This document shows positions 53,303-61,939 of a stretch of 64,000 nt of DNA, piece by piece; position 1 is the stretch's first letter, and each line of letters begins with the position of its first letter. The position numbers and the translations under genes are program-made. The notes under the pieces were generated by a model. That model had not been told where the DNA came from. It did no database searches and worked only from the letters and a program-made list of their open reading frames with translations. The stretch is from Paenibacillus psychroresistens. GTDB lineage: Bacteria > Bacillota > Bacilli > Paenibacillales > NBRC-103111. The stretch spans positions 3,944,001-4,008,000 of the forward strand of contig NZ_CP034235.1 of NCBI RefSeq assembly GCF_009728935.1, in the 5' to 3' direction.

Positions 53303-55573
53303 TTAGATGTCTAGCGGGCTTCTAATTTCGATTTGATGATCTCCAGAATAGACTAAAGCATGAGGCGGGATATGAATATCGCCATTGGCTTCTTTACGGA
53401 TACCGGTGCCTTCTGCACTTAACCAAAGATCTTGAACATATTCAATGCCCTGAATACGATTAATCTCACCATAGATATCGCCTTTATAAACCGAGCGTCC
53501 AAACTCCCAGCCTGCTTTGTGATTGGAGTATTGGTCATAGTGGTCCAAGGGCTGAATAAATTCATTAAGTATGTTAATTATTCGATCAGCTTCATTCTGC
53601 AAATGTGCTTCTACGACAACTACCGCATGTACGGTTATTTTGATATATTCGGGTGCAATCACGTGAATCTCGGTTGTAATAAGTCGATGCCTGTCCAATT
53701 GGTAGCGAACTGTATTCAAAAATCCTTTACTGGGCATTGGCTTTTTGAATTCACTGTATGGCACCACTACAACGGTAATTTGCCCCGGCGCTTTCTGAAT
53801 CGGGTAGTCCTTTAAGCCAAGCTTAAACAATGGGATAGCTTTCACTCTGGCAACTCTTAGTCCAGGTGTTGATTTGGCAATGTGTTCATAGTCTTCATTG
53901 GTGATAGCCCGATATGGATGATGCAGCTGTTTCTGCACTCGACGTTTAGCATCCTCTATGGTTTCTCGTTCTTTTCCTCCAGAAGCCACATGCATATTAG
54001 TTGCTTTGACGCCTTGAAACTCACTAGAGGGTGAAATCAGCTGCTGAATGAGATGCTTTTTGACATTCCCTCGTGTGCCTCCACCTAATTGGCAAGTAAT
54101 CCAGCGGATATTATCCACTTCTTCCGAGAAGGCTGGAATTAGACCTTTTTCATTGTTGCCAAAAAAGATCTCCCCCGTCACTGCATCCACGACAAAATGG
54201 CGATCGGTTGAGGTCGATTGATCGAAATCTGCAACCTGATACCAATCCTGCCATACCACATCGCGTGAAGCGGCATCCCTTATAGATACCTGCAGCTGTA
54301 AGTTTGCTTTTAAAAGATTGGTGTAATGGGTTTCGAATTGTTGATTAGGCAGTCCATTGCTGCGACCTATATATCGTTTTTCAGCAAAATCCAATACATG
54401 AGCAATCAAACGAATCGAACGGGTACCTGCAGGCGGAATTGCACCATGAACGTCATCCCCAAAAGCAAGAACTGTCATTTTACTCTGCGGTTCTTTCATC
54501 CATTCGTAATGTCGATCATTAGCTTTACTTTCTGTTAATGAGGCAACCTCTCGCCAATCGACCCAATTTCCATTACCGTTATGGGTCTGCAAAGTGATAT
54601 TTCCATAGAATGATAGATGGTCAGAATATTCTAGAATTAGATCAGCCTTTCCATCGCTATCGAAAAGATTGGCTTCACTTAAGGTCTCCTGCTGAACAAC
54701 AGAAATTGTATTCAAACGAATATTATCAATTTTTGGGTAAACCTCGTAATTGTCTTCTTCTAATGTGCAGCAGATCCAATAACGTCCACGCTCATTAGCC
54801 GGATGGATGGTCATTGCTTTCATAGCTACTGGAAGCTTGAAGATCACACGTCCACTATGGGATAGATGCAGCGTTTCATCCTTAATAATTGGCAATGGCA
54901 GCCAGCCAGAAGCGGGATTAGCTGTATTCGGCTCAGCCCCATAGAATTTCCAGGAAACTTTGGCAGAAGGAGTGAAAAAGGATTCCGTATCGCTAGTGTT
55001 TAGGGACATTTTAACAGGATAATTGTCAAATAGCTTAACGGATAAACTAACTGCTTTACCAACGGGCAAAGCAGAATCAAAGCCAATATAAAGCCGACTT
55101 CCAACCTTAGTATCAGAGCCAAATGCATAGAAAGCTACACCTTCGTGATCGTTGGTTGAGGTCATATCGTTGCCTTCGACTTGAGATCGCACAATTACTT
55201 TATCGATTCTAGTTGGCAGCAGCAGTAAATCTTCTACGGTTTCAAAGGATTGTTCAGCAGCCAGCAGCTTAGTCCCTTTTGGAAGAATCAACTCGGTTTT
55301 AACGCCAGTAAAAGCAATTTCCGCCCGAGCGGAAACAGCGTCCTGCAATTGAATGCCTAGAAGCTTTAGAAACTTGAGTTCGTTTTTATGCGTGACCCGA
55401 TTGAGGTAGTATTGCTGCATTTCCGTTAACCAGGCGAATAATTCGATAAAGGTTATGCCCGGATCATGCGCATTCTCATCTGTCCATTCTGGATAAAGCC
55501 TAGGAATGGATTTTCTAGCCTCGAGTACGATTTGTTCAAACATTTTGTCGTCTAAATTCGGCAAAGGCAGCAT
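53303..55573 (-). CDS. Baseplate assembly protein J-like (second copy)
   Basis: A 756-residue baseplate wedge protein of the gpJ/TIGR02243-like kind. The N-terminus has L-Y-P-E-W-T-D-E-N-A-H-D-P-G-I-T-F-I-E-L-F-A-W-L-T-E-M, the standard opening. The J core reads A-S-G-G-K-E-R-E-T-I-E-D-A-K-R-R-V and R-A-I-T-N-E-D-Y-E-H-I-A (about residues 535-565). The ATG at M-L-P-L-P-N has GGAG at 8 nt; the longer frame begins at a TTG. It lies 31 nt after the larger J-like gene. Two J-like proteins (Afp11/Afp12-type) are standard in extracellular contractile injection systems. Confidence 0.88.
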   Translation of the reverse strand: MLPLPNLDDKMFEQIVLEARKSIPRLYPEWTDENAHDPGITFIELFAWLTEMQQYYLNRVTHKNELKFLKLLGIQLQDAVSARAEIAFTGVKTELILPKGTKLLAAEQSFETVEDLLLLPTRIDKVIVRSQVEGNDMTSTNDHEGVAFYAFGSDTKVGSRLYIGFDSALPVGKAVSLSVKLFDNYPVKMSLNTSDTESFFTPSAKVSWKFYGAEPNTANPASGWLPLPIIKDETLHLSHSGRVIFKLPVAMKAMTIHPANERGRYWICCTLEEDNYEVYPKIDNIRLNTISVVQQETLSEANLFDSDGKADLILEYSDHLSFYGNITLQTHNGNGNWVDWREVASLTESKANDRHYEWMKEPQSKMTVLAFGDDVHGAIPPAGTRSIRLIAHVLDFAEKRYIGRSNGLPNQQFETHYTNLLKANLQLQVSIRDAASRDVVWQDWYQVADFDQSTSTDRHFVVDAVTGEIFFGNNEKGLIPAFSEEVDNIRWITCQLGGGTRGNVKKHLIQQLISPSSEFQGVKATNMHVASGGKERETIEDAKRRVQKQLHHPYRAITNEDYEHIAKSTPGLRVARVKAIPLFKLGLKDYPIQKAPGQITVVVVPYSEFKKPMPSKGFLNTVRYQLDRHRLITTEIHVIAPEYIKITVHAVVVVEAHLQNEADRIINILNEFIQPLDHYDQYSNHKAGWEFGRSVYKGDIYGEINRIQGIEYVQDLWLSAEGTGIRKEANGDIHIPPHALVYSGDHQIEIRSPLDI

Positions 55574-55604
55574 ATTTCCAGCTCCATGACTCAACTTTTT
55601 CTAT

Positions 55605-58600
55605 CTATAGTACATTCACCGTGATTTTATGGATTCCATTTACTAGAATACCATGTTGGATATGATCAAAAGCTTCCATACTGATTTCCGTGCGCTTTTC
55701 TTGCTCGATTTTATTAAGGGTCATCGATAATTGGGCGACATGATTTACGTTACTTATCGACTTAAGCAAAGCATAGAAGGTTGAGCTATGAATCCGTTGG
55801 CCAATGTCCCAGCCTTTACCATCATAATTACCGCGGAAAGGATCTAAAAAATCAGTCAGCTTGGCATTAGTATCCATTTCAGTAGGAATTATATCTTCTA
55901 TTGAATTTACGACTAAATCTGCATAAATTGATATTTCGATATATGCAGGCTCAATCACTTGAATTTTCTCTGGAAAAGCAATCGAATTAGCAGCACGTTC
56001 CAAGAGGTATTGCTCGACACGACGTTTCAGGTTAGAGAATGCTAGTCCTGCGCTTCCACCCTTCGGTAGAACAACAACCGTTACACACCCGGCTTCCTTC
56101 ACAGCGTTGGCATTTACATTCGATAGGCATTTCACTTTTGCTATATTCGAATCTGCTTGTCTTGCCAGCCATTCAAAGTCCTCAGCGGTCACAGCGCGAT
56201 TACGATGCTTGATTAGCTGTGGACCTCTCCGTAAGGCTTCGCCTAGTGTTTCCATGTCACAGCCGCCACCAGAGGGCTCAGGATTGTCGATGGATTGAAT
56301 AAAGGCGATTGAATTCTGCAGGCTTTGGATTTGATGAGCGGCTATATTGCCTTTTTTTCCTCCGCCAATTTTATAATTGACTTTAATTTTATCTCTTCCG
56401 GGATTAGGGGGAACTTTACCGTGCTTCCCGTCTCCAAATCGGATTTTTCCAGATGAACGATGGGTAATATAATGGCGATCATTGGACTCTGATTCATAGA
56501 AATTCTCTACTCTCAGCCACTTGACCCAGCTTTTCTGAATATGGCCTTCAGAATCACGTATGATTTCAAGCGAATGCACGGGATCATCTTGAAAAGCAAG
56601 AATATCCTCCTCGCCAAAATGGCTGGTTTCGTCTACCCATACGGCTTCACTAACAACCGGATAACGGGATAGTACATATTCCTCTTTGCCTGCTTCACCT
56701 ATTGGATCAGGAAGCTCATTTTCGATACTCTCTTGTTGAATCACTAAAGTTGTATTTAAATAAATTCCTTTTACGGCTGGGATAGGCTGCAATTCATTAT
56801 TCCGATCAAACTTTCCATCACGATTAACAGCGCGAATCCAATACTGGGTCTTGCCAAACAACGAAGCATTAGCAAAATCTAGCGGACCAGCAAATTTAAT
56901 CGTACCGCTGCGGATGAACTGATCGGTTTTATCGGCAACCTTAAGCGGCGCCCACTCCAATTTAGTGCCTCTTAAGCTTAAATATTCCCACTCAATCAAG
57001 GGAACCTGATCTTCCGTATAGGCTTGTGGTACTAAGGAGAAAAAGATGCTTATCGGCCCTTTTGCAGGCTTAGAAGCAAACCCCATATAGAAGCCAGGAA
57101 ATTTGCTTTCTAGACTAAAGAACGGTTTAAAGCTTTTTTTACTCGTTTGTTCAGAGCTAAGCCAGCTCTTGCTCTCTAGGTTATTCGTCGCAAATATATT
57201 CATAAACTCATGTTGTGCAGCACCATATTCATATTGCAAAGAGATATTCTCAACCCATGGTGTTAAATAGATTGAATTAGCAGAATACATATCCTCAATA
57301 GTCAGAATCCGCGCCCGAATCCAGTAATTATATTGGGCATTAACAAAGGTTTGCTCCAGATCAGATGGGCATTTGAATTTCAATGAATGGAACTTAATTT
57401 CTTCACCTGGCTTGTAGAAGATCTCATCATATTGTTTATTGGAGAATAGTAAAACCCAGCCATTTCCATTCCAATACTCCCAAACGACTTTCAGCACAGA
57501 AATATAAGTAACCTCTGGTTGCTTTAGCTTAGATTCTTTCATAATCAGCTTCCAGTCTACCTCTTGAGTAATCTCAGGGTAGATACGATTTAAAACATTT
57601 TTTAAGGAGAATTGCAAATGGATCTGCGCTGCTTTTTTACTGAAAACCTCTTGGCTTGAAATGAAAAAAGTACTGTTAGGCAGAAACTGTTCACCGAATG
57701 GAAACATCCCTACATTCTCCAGTTGCAGATCATTGCTAAAAATTAGATCCGGTGCAATCCCACCTTGCTGTAAATGATCATAATAATCGGCTTTAACTTG
57801 AATCCCATCGATAACGATATCACCATTTTTCAGAGTGATTTCCTCTAACATCCTTGGTTTGACTTTGCCTTGCAGCCAACGATTTGTTTTACCTTCCAGC
57901 TCCAGCTCTACAATCTCATGCTGATTGTTTTTAATTAGGATTAAGCGATTGGATTCAACCTTAACTTCGTCAAATGGAATCCAGCCTTCTAACCCGCTAA
58001 ATGACCATTCTATATTTTGATTATTCGCTAATTTTCCACATAAGGTTTGTTCCATGAATTTCTGTAAGGAATGGGTAATTGTGATTTCAATTCGTGCGCT
58101 TTGTTTAATATTAAACAAATAATCATGACCTAAGTACCAGCTATGCTGCTGCAAATTCTCACCTTGCTCATAATTATACAAAGCAATCGGAAATAAACTG
58201 TCGTCTTTGCGGTCTTCATTAAAGGAATCGGAAATTTGAATGATTTTATCTTGTTTAGTACTAACCTTATAAATAGAACTAAGTACTGCAGGAGTAACTA
58301 ACATGCTTTTCTCGGTTTCAAAAATTAGATCATCCTTGCCATCGGTTGATTTGCCTGTTACTTGAGTTCCGGCAGGTAAATAAACCGCTTCTTGGGCACC
58401 CAAGCTTAAATTAAACGTTACATAAGATGATGCTGGCTTAGCTGTTAAAATCGATACATCCAGCAAATTAAGAAAGGCAATAAAATTCTTAACTGGCGTA
58501 CGATTCAAGCGTTTGATATTCTCCATAAACATCTCAGAGAAAATCGAGAATAAAGCTGTACCTGGGTCTGGATCCTCTGGTGTGAATCTCCATTCTGGTG

Positions 58601-58676
58601 TGTAATAAGGCACCATTTCACTCATTTTTTGAATTAGAGCTTGCATATCTCTAGTATCAATCATTGGCGGAAGCAT
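55605..58676 (-). CDS. Baseplate assembly protein J-like (first, large copy)
   Basis: A 1023-residue baseplate wedge protein. It opens L-P-P-M-I-D-T-R-D, then Y-Y-T-P-E-W-R-F-T-P-E-D-P-D-P-G-T-A-L and ends with a J core containing S-G-G-G-C-D-M-E-T-L-G-E-A and R-A-V-T-A-E-D-F-E-W-L-A (about residues 830-860). Long beta-rich insertions separate them. The chosen ATG has GGAGGTG at 5 nt. With the second copy it should form the wedge ring that triggers sheath contraction. It follows the gp25-like gene by 48 nt. Confidence 0.87.
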   Translation of the reverse strand: MLPPMIDTRDMQALIQKMSEMVPYYTPEWRFTPEDPDPGTALFSIFSEMFMENIKRLNRTPVKNFIAFLNLLDVSILTAKPASSYVTFNLSLGAQEAVYLPAGTQVTGKSTDGKDDLIFETEKSMLVTPAVLSSIYKVSTKQDKIIQISDSFNEDRKDDSLFPIALYNYEQGENLQQHSWYLGHDYLFNIKQSARIEITITHSLQKFMEQTLCGKLANNQNIEWSFSGLEGWIPFDEVKVESNRLILIKNNQHEIVELELEGKTNRWLQGKVKPRMLEEITLKNGDIVIDGIQVKADYYDHLQQGGIAPDLIFSNDLQLENVGMFPFGEQFLPNSTFFISSQEVFSKKAAQIHLQFSLKNVLNRIYPEITQEVDWKLIMKESKLKQPEVTYISVLKVVWEYWNGNGWVLLFSNKQYDEIFYKPGEEIKFHSLKFKCPSDLEQTFVNAQYNYWIRARILTIEDMYSANSIYLTPWVENISLQYEYGAAQHEFMNIFATNNLESKSWLSSEQTSKKSFKPFFSLESKFPGFYMGFASKPAKGPISIFFSLVPQAYTEDQVPLIEWEYLSLRGTKLEWAPLKVADKTDQFIRSGTIKFAGPLDFANASLFGKTQYWIRAVNRDGKFDRNNELQPIPAVKGIYLNTTLVIQQESIENELPDPIGEAGKEEYVLSRYPVVSEAVWVDETSHFGEEDILAFQDDPVHSLEIIRDSEGHIQKSWVKWLRVENFYESESNDRHYITHRSSGKIRFGDGKHGKVPPNPGRDKIKVNYKIGGGKKGNIAAHQIQSLQNSIAFIQSIDNPEPSGGGCDMETLGEALRRGPQLIKHRNRAVTAEDFEWLARQADSNIAKVKCLSNVNANAVKEAGCVTVVVLPKGGSAGLAFSNLKRRVEQYLLERAANSIAFPEKIQVIEPAYIEISIYADLVVNSIEDIIPTEMDTNAKLTDFLDPFRGNYDGKGWDIGQRIHSSTFYALLKSISNVNHVAQLSMTLNKIEQEKRTEISMEAFDHIQHGILVNGIHKITVNVL

Positions 58677-58724
58677 AAATTCACCTCCATTCTTCGCCTT
58701 CATCATCGCATAACCCCATTATCT

Positions 58725-59129
58725 TTAATTTTTGGATCCTTCATTTATGTAAAATGGAAATACTAGATTATGCATATTATTGGTAGAACGAACTATGTAA
58801 GAAACTGTAACTAATAATTTGCCTGATTGACTGCGATCCAGCTCTGCTTCTACTTCTATATCGCCAACACGTGCTTCCCATTCTCTAATCGACTCTTTTA
58901 CTTCTGACTTTAATAAGTTAATGGTGGTGCTGTCTGTTAAACCGAACAGGAATTTTTGAATACCGCTGCCAAAATTGGGCCTCATGACTCTTTCACCTTT
59001 GGTGGTACCAATAATAATGCGTATGGATTCGGCGATATCTTCTTCAAATTCAGATGTCATGATGCGACCTGTTGTCTCATCGACTTGAATTGGGAATTTC
59101 CAGCCTCTTCCTAAAAATGCATTTCCCAT
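58725..59129 (-). CDS. GPW/gp25-family baseplate wedge protein
   Basis: A 134-residue protein of the T4 gp25 / P2 gpW family. The motif I-I-I-G-T-T-K-G-E-R-V-M-R-P-N-F-G-S-G-I near residues 37-56 is the family hallmark; gp25 nucleates the sheath on the baseplate. Length is normal and it ends in F-Y-I-N-E-G-S-K-N. A GGAGG ribosome-binding site precedes the ATG. It is separated from the upstream spike gene by a 328-nt gap with tandem and inverted repeats. Confidence 0.9.
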   Translation of the reverse strand: MGNAFLGRGWKFPIQVDETTGRIMTSEFEEDIAESIRIIIGTTKGERVMRPNFGSGIQKFLFGLTDSTTINLLKSEVKESIREWEARVGDIEVEAELDRSQSGKLLVTVSYIVRSTNNMHNLVFPFYINEGSKN

Positions 59130-59241
59130 AGGGGACCTCCTAAAAGTTTATTGGTGATTGAAGATTTAGTGATAAAGATAAAGATAAAACAGAAAACTAC
59201 AACTATTCACAGTTGCGATCCTATATGCACCACGGGTTCCG

Positions 59242-59299
59242 TTGCAGACGCGTTTCCTTTTATTTAATGGGCCTCCGGAACGAAGAAACACGTCTGCAA
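59242..59299. repeat. 15-bp imperfect inverted repeat
   Basis: TTGCAGACGCGTTTC (59242-59256) pairs with GAAACACGTCTGCAA (59285-59299), one mismatch, loop 28 nt containing GGGCCTCCGGAACG. No T-run follows on either strand, so it is not a plain terminator. It may be a dispersed extragenic palindrome, an RNA-processing site or an attenuator within the operon. Confidence 0.6.
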
Positions 59300-59370
59300 A
59301 AGTCACCTCTTAGGTACATACAGCATCTCCACTACTCATGCATTTAAATGCTAAACTTTAAATCTAAACC

Positions 59371-59448
59371 TCAAACCAACACCACAAACCAACCACAAAC
59401 CAACACCACAAACCAACACCACAAACCAACCACAAACCAACACAATAA
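59371..59448. repeat. Tandem array of 11- and 13-bp units
   Basis: Six head-to-tail units of two kinds, CAAACCAACACCA (13 bp) and CAAACCAACCA (11 bp), in the order 13-11-13-13-11-13 (last unit slightly changed). In the operon RNA (minus strand) they read as G/U-rich TGGTTTG repeats. The array lies immediately downstream of the spike gene stop codon. Confidence 0.85.
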
Positions 59449-59457
59449 ACAGTTAGA

Positions 59458-60174
59458 TCAGTTTATTTTAACTAAAGAACCTTTGATGGTGATCATGCCG
59501 TCGGATTTGATGTCGAGGGCGGCGCCGGCTTTGAGAGAAAGCTGGGCGGATGCTTCGATCTGGACTTGTGTTGACTTGATTTTGATCGCTTTTGAGCTCT
59601 CGATGGAGATGTCGCCTTTAGCGTTCATGGTTATTTTGGAGGTGCTGCTTTTGATTGTAATTTCATTGGCAGAGCCGCCTTTGATTTCAATCGAGTTATT
59701 TCCGCTTTTTTCAGCAATTTTAATTATATCAGTTTTATCCATAAGCTCAACAATTTGTCCTTTTTTTGTCTTAATGGTAATTTTTCCATCTGCGGCATCG
59801 TCACCAAAAATGATCTCATGACCCTCTCGTGATTTGATTTTACGGATGTTATTATCCTTGCCTGCTTCTGGTGAAGGCTGGTCTGTGTTCCAGAGCATGC
59901 CGATTACGAAAGGCTCGCGGATATCGCCCATATGGAAAGCAACCAGCACCACATCGCCTACTTCAGGGATGAATAAGCTGCCGCGATCCTTGCCCGCCAT
60001 AAAAGTTGCAATTCGAGCCCAATCGGTTTCATGCTCGCCATCAAGAATAGGCAGCTTTAGCTTAACTCGAGCAAGCTTTTCCGGGTCCTCATTATTCGTA
60101 ACAATGGCCACCATAACCCCATCGACACGATTGGAGTATTCCGTATGCGCTTGAAACAAATCATCAAAATTCAT
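59458..60174 (-). CDS. Spike protein, gpV/Vgr-like, with beta-helix tip
   Basis: A 238-residue spike. The N-terminal OB-fold (about residues 18-105) has L-A-R-V-K-L-K-L-P and F-I-P-E-V-G-D-V-V-L-V-A-F-H-M-G-D, as in T4 gp5 and VgrG. From about residue 115 the sequence becomes a regular beta-helix with alternating I-x-I and K-x-K (I-T-I-K-T-K-K-G, I-T-M-N-A-K-G-D-I-S-I-E-S) forming the trimeric needle. There is no effector or lysozyme domain. The start overlaps the stop of the gpD-like hub gene by 4 nt. The DUF4280 protein at 47424 would cap it. Confidence 0.9.
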   Translation of the reverse strand: MNFDDLFQAHTEYSNRVDGVMVAIVTNNEDPEKLARVKLKLPILDGEHETDWARIATFMAGKDRGSLFIPEVGDVVLVAFHMGDIREPFVIGMLWNTDQPSPEAGKDNNIRKIKSREGHEIIFGDDAADGKITIKTKKGQIVELMDKTDIIKIAEKSGNNSIEIKGGSANEITIKSSTSKITMNAKGDISIESSKAIKIKSTQVQIEASAQLSLKAGAALDIKSDGMITIKGSLVKIN

Positions 60175-61283
60175 ATTGCGTTTCCTCTCACATAGAAAAA
60201 GGTATTGTACCCACTCTCATCAACTGTGTGGGTAACAGCTGAGATATAGTAAGGCTGACTGAGTTTTTTGCCTAGTCCCTCTAGCTTGATATATCGACCT
60301 GCTTTAATCTCTGGCATACCAAGGGATTGGCCACTTCCAGTTATTAAATCCATCGAAACGTGATTGAGCTTGGATTTGGCTATATCTTTGCCTTCATCCG
60401 CGGAGTCCAAAACCTTATTGGATTCATATCGGTCGAAATACGAGCCAATGGCTTTTAACAAATCAGCACCCGTTTTAGTGTTGGTACCCAATTTCTTGAT
60501 ATCGGTTGAGACTGCCTTTGATTCGATAATTTCCGTTTTATTCGTTTTAAAGCTGCGAACAGTATAGGAAGCAACCTGTGAAGCCAGATTCACATCGGCA
60601 TTAAAACTAATTAAGGAAATTCCCCACATGAGATTGACCACTGGTGTCATGCTCGTTAAAGGCTTCCGAAAATACAAGGATTTGCCAAATACAAAAAAAT
60701 CGTAATTGGTTCTTTTGGCCAAGTCAGCCAGGAATTGAAAATCAGATTGCTCTTCTGTTTTGGCAATTTTGATCATTTGATTAGCTGTTGCATCGACGAC
60801 AGACTTAAGACCGTATTTTCCACCAATTTCTGTGGCTATATCACTGAATTTCTTTTTGTCCCAAGAGGTCGATTTATTGCTAGTCATCATTAGAAATGAC
60901 TTATCCATCCCTTTAATAATAATATTAGGTGTATCATCCTCGCAAGTAAAGGAAATCGATGTGATTATTCCCGAAAAAACCGTCTCCAGCTTATCGACAT
61001 AACCCATTTGAATCTCTATTTCTTTACCTAATGCAAAATACTCATCTACCCAAAGAAATTCCCGTTTAATCAGATCGAAAGCATTAATGACCACAAACGA
61101 GAAAGTATCCGCTTTTGAATCTATACTGGATTCTACGACAACCTTTGTAATAGCAGCGGGCGTTTCTCTGACTATTTTGGTCCCTTCTATAATCACTTCG
61201 ACAGTTGGGGAATAGAAGTTACCATATTTTTTTTCTAGATCCTCAAAGGTAAATGTACTCTCATCTAAGGTTAAGTCACCCAT
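60171..61283 (-). CDS. Hub protein, phage late control D-like
   Basis: A 370-residue protein of the gpD / gp27-like hub family that connects tube and spike. Typical parts are V-E-V-I-I-E-G-T-K-I, F-S-F-V-V-I-N-A-F-D and the central F-Q-F-L-A-D-L-A-K-R-T-N-Y-D-F-F-V-F-G. The C-terminus has Y-I-S-A-V-T-H-T-V-D, as in gpD proteins. It lies 6 nt after the LysM gene and overlaps the spike gene by 4 nt, so three core parts are co-translated. Confidence 0.87.
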   Translation of the reverse strand: MGDLTLDESTFTFEDLEKKYGNFYSPTVEVIIEGTKIVRETPAAITKVVVESSIDSKADTFSFVVINAFDLIKREFLWVDEYFALGKEIEIQMGYVDKLETVFSGIITSISFTCEDDTPNIIIKGMDKSFLMMTSNKSTSWDKKKFSDIATEIGGKYGLKSVVDATANQMIKIAKTEEQSDFQFLADLAKRTNYDFFVFGKSLYFRKPLTSMTPVVNLMWGISLISFNADVNLASQVASYTVRSFKTNKTEIIESKAVSTDIKKLGTNTKTGADLLKAIGSYFDRYESNKVLDSADEGKDIAKSKLNHVSMDLITGSGQSLGMPEIKAGRYIKLEGLGKKLSQPYYISAVTHTVDESGYNTFFYVRGNAI

Positions 61284-61289
61284 TAATCA

Positions 61290-61925
61290 TCACTCCAGCC
61301 GCGGTACTACTATTTTTTTACCTGATTGAAGCAGGCGTGGGTTGTCAATTCCATTGGCATTAGCGATATCACGCCATAGGGCTGGATTTACATACTCTTT
61401 AGCAGCAATCATCCACAATTGGTCCCCTTGGTTGATCGTCTTCTGTTTAGTCCTATCTGCTGAATTTCTCGGCAGCTTTTTGAGCTGCTCCGATTTGCTC
61501 ATCCATGCCTTAAAGGTCACATTCAAAGTTGCACGAACAGGTACACCTTCTCCAGAAAACATCGTAAACTTTTGCGAGACATTCGTTACAACGCCAGTAA
61601 AGTTAAGATTTCCCCAAACAAAGCGTACTACAGGCGGAGCATGCAAATCGGGAATGATATCAAGTAAACCGCTGATTTTTGAGGTGTGGAATCTCACATC
61701 GGATTTAGCCTCATAAGTATCAAAAAACAACTCCATAGTCAAGGTGTCGCTTTCTCCACTGTCAAACTGAGCGATTGGCAACGAGAGTCCCTTTACTTTT
61801 GCCCAATTATATGAATTGGAGGAAGCTATCGAGTAATCAGATGGGTTGAATAGAACATCGAATTGTTTTTCAAATTCAAGTGTACCCGAAATATCGACAA
61901 AAATTTTCGCTTTTACAAAGGCCAT
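61290..61925 (-). CDS. LysM-bearing tube-baseplate adaptor (Afp7-like)
   Basis: A 211-residue protein. The first 150 residues fit the injection-system tube-initiation/adaptor family: V-L-F-N-P-S-D-Y-S-I and V-R-F-V-W-G-N-L-N-F-T-G-V-V. The C-terminus is a LysM domain, I-N-Q-G-D-Q-L-W-M-I-A-A through L-L-Q-S-G-K-K-I-V-V-P. In phage and eCIS particles this LysM is internal to the baseplate rather than wall-bound. It is directly followed by the hub gene (6 nt). Confidence 0.85.
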   Translation of the reverse strand: MAFVKAKIFVDISGTLEFEKQFDVLFNPSDYSIASSNSYNWAKVKGLSLPIAQFDSGESDTLTMELFFDTYEAKSDVRFHTSKISGLLDIIPDLHAPPVVRFVWGNLNFTGVVTNVSQKFTMFSGEGVPVRATLNVTFKAWMSKSEQLKKLPRNSADRTKQKTINQGDQLWMIAAKEYVNPALWRDIANANGIDNPRLLQSGKKIVVPRLE

Positions 61926-61939
61926 TTTGCTTCAGTCCC

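Larger units (their letters stand above)
59130..59457. other. Gap inside the injection operon: repeats, no gene
   Basis: Between the spike gene and the gp25 gene lie 328 nt without a credible gene on either strand. They hold a large imperfect inverted repeat (59242-59299) and a run of short tandem repeats (59371-59448), described separately. The plus-strand open frame crossing the repeats is judged non-coding. Confidence 0.65.

Noticed and set aside
59348..59821. Plus-strand 157-codon open frame starting in the tandem repeats
   Set aside because: Its first part is translated repeat (Thr/Asn/Gln only) and the rest is antisense to the gpV-like spike gene; no ribosome-binding site.
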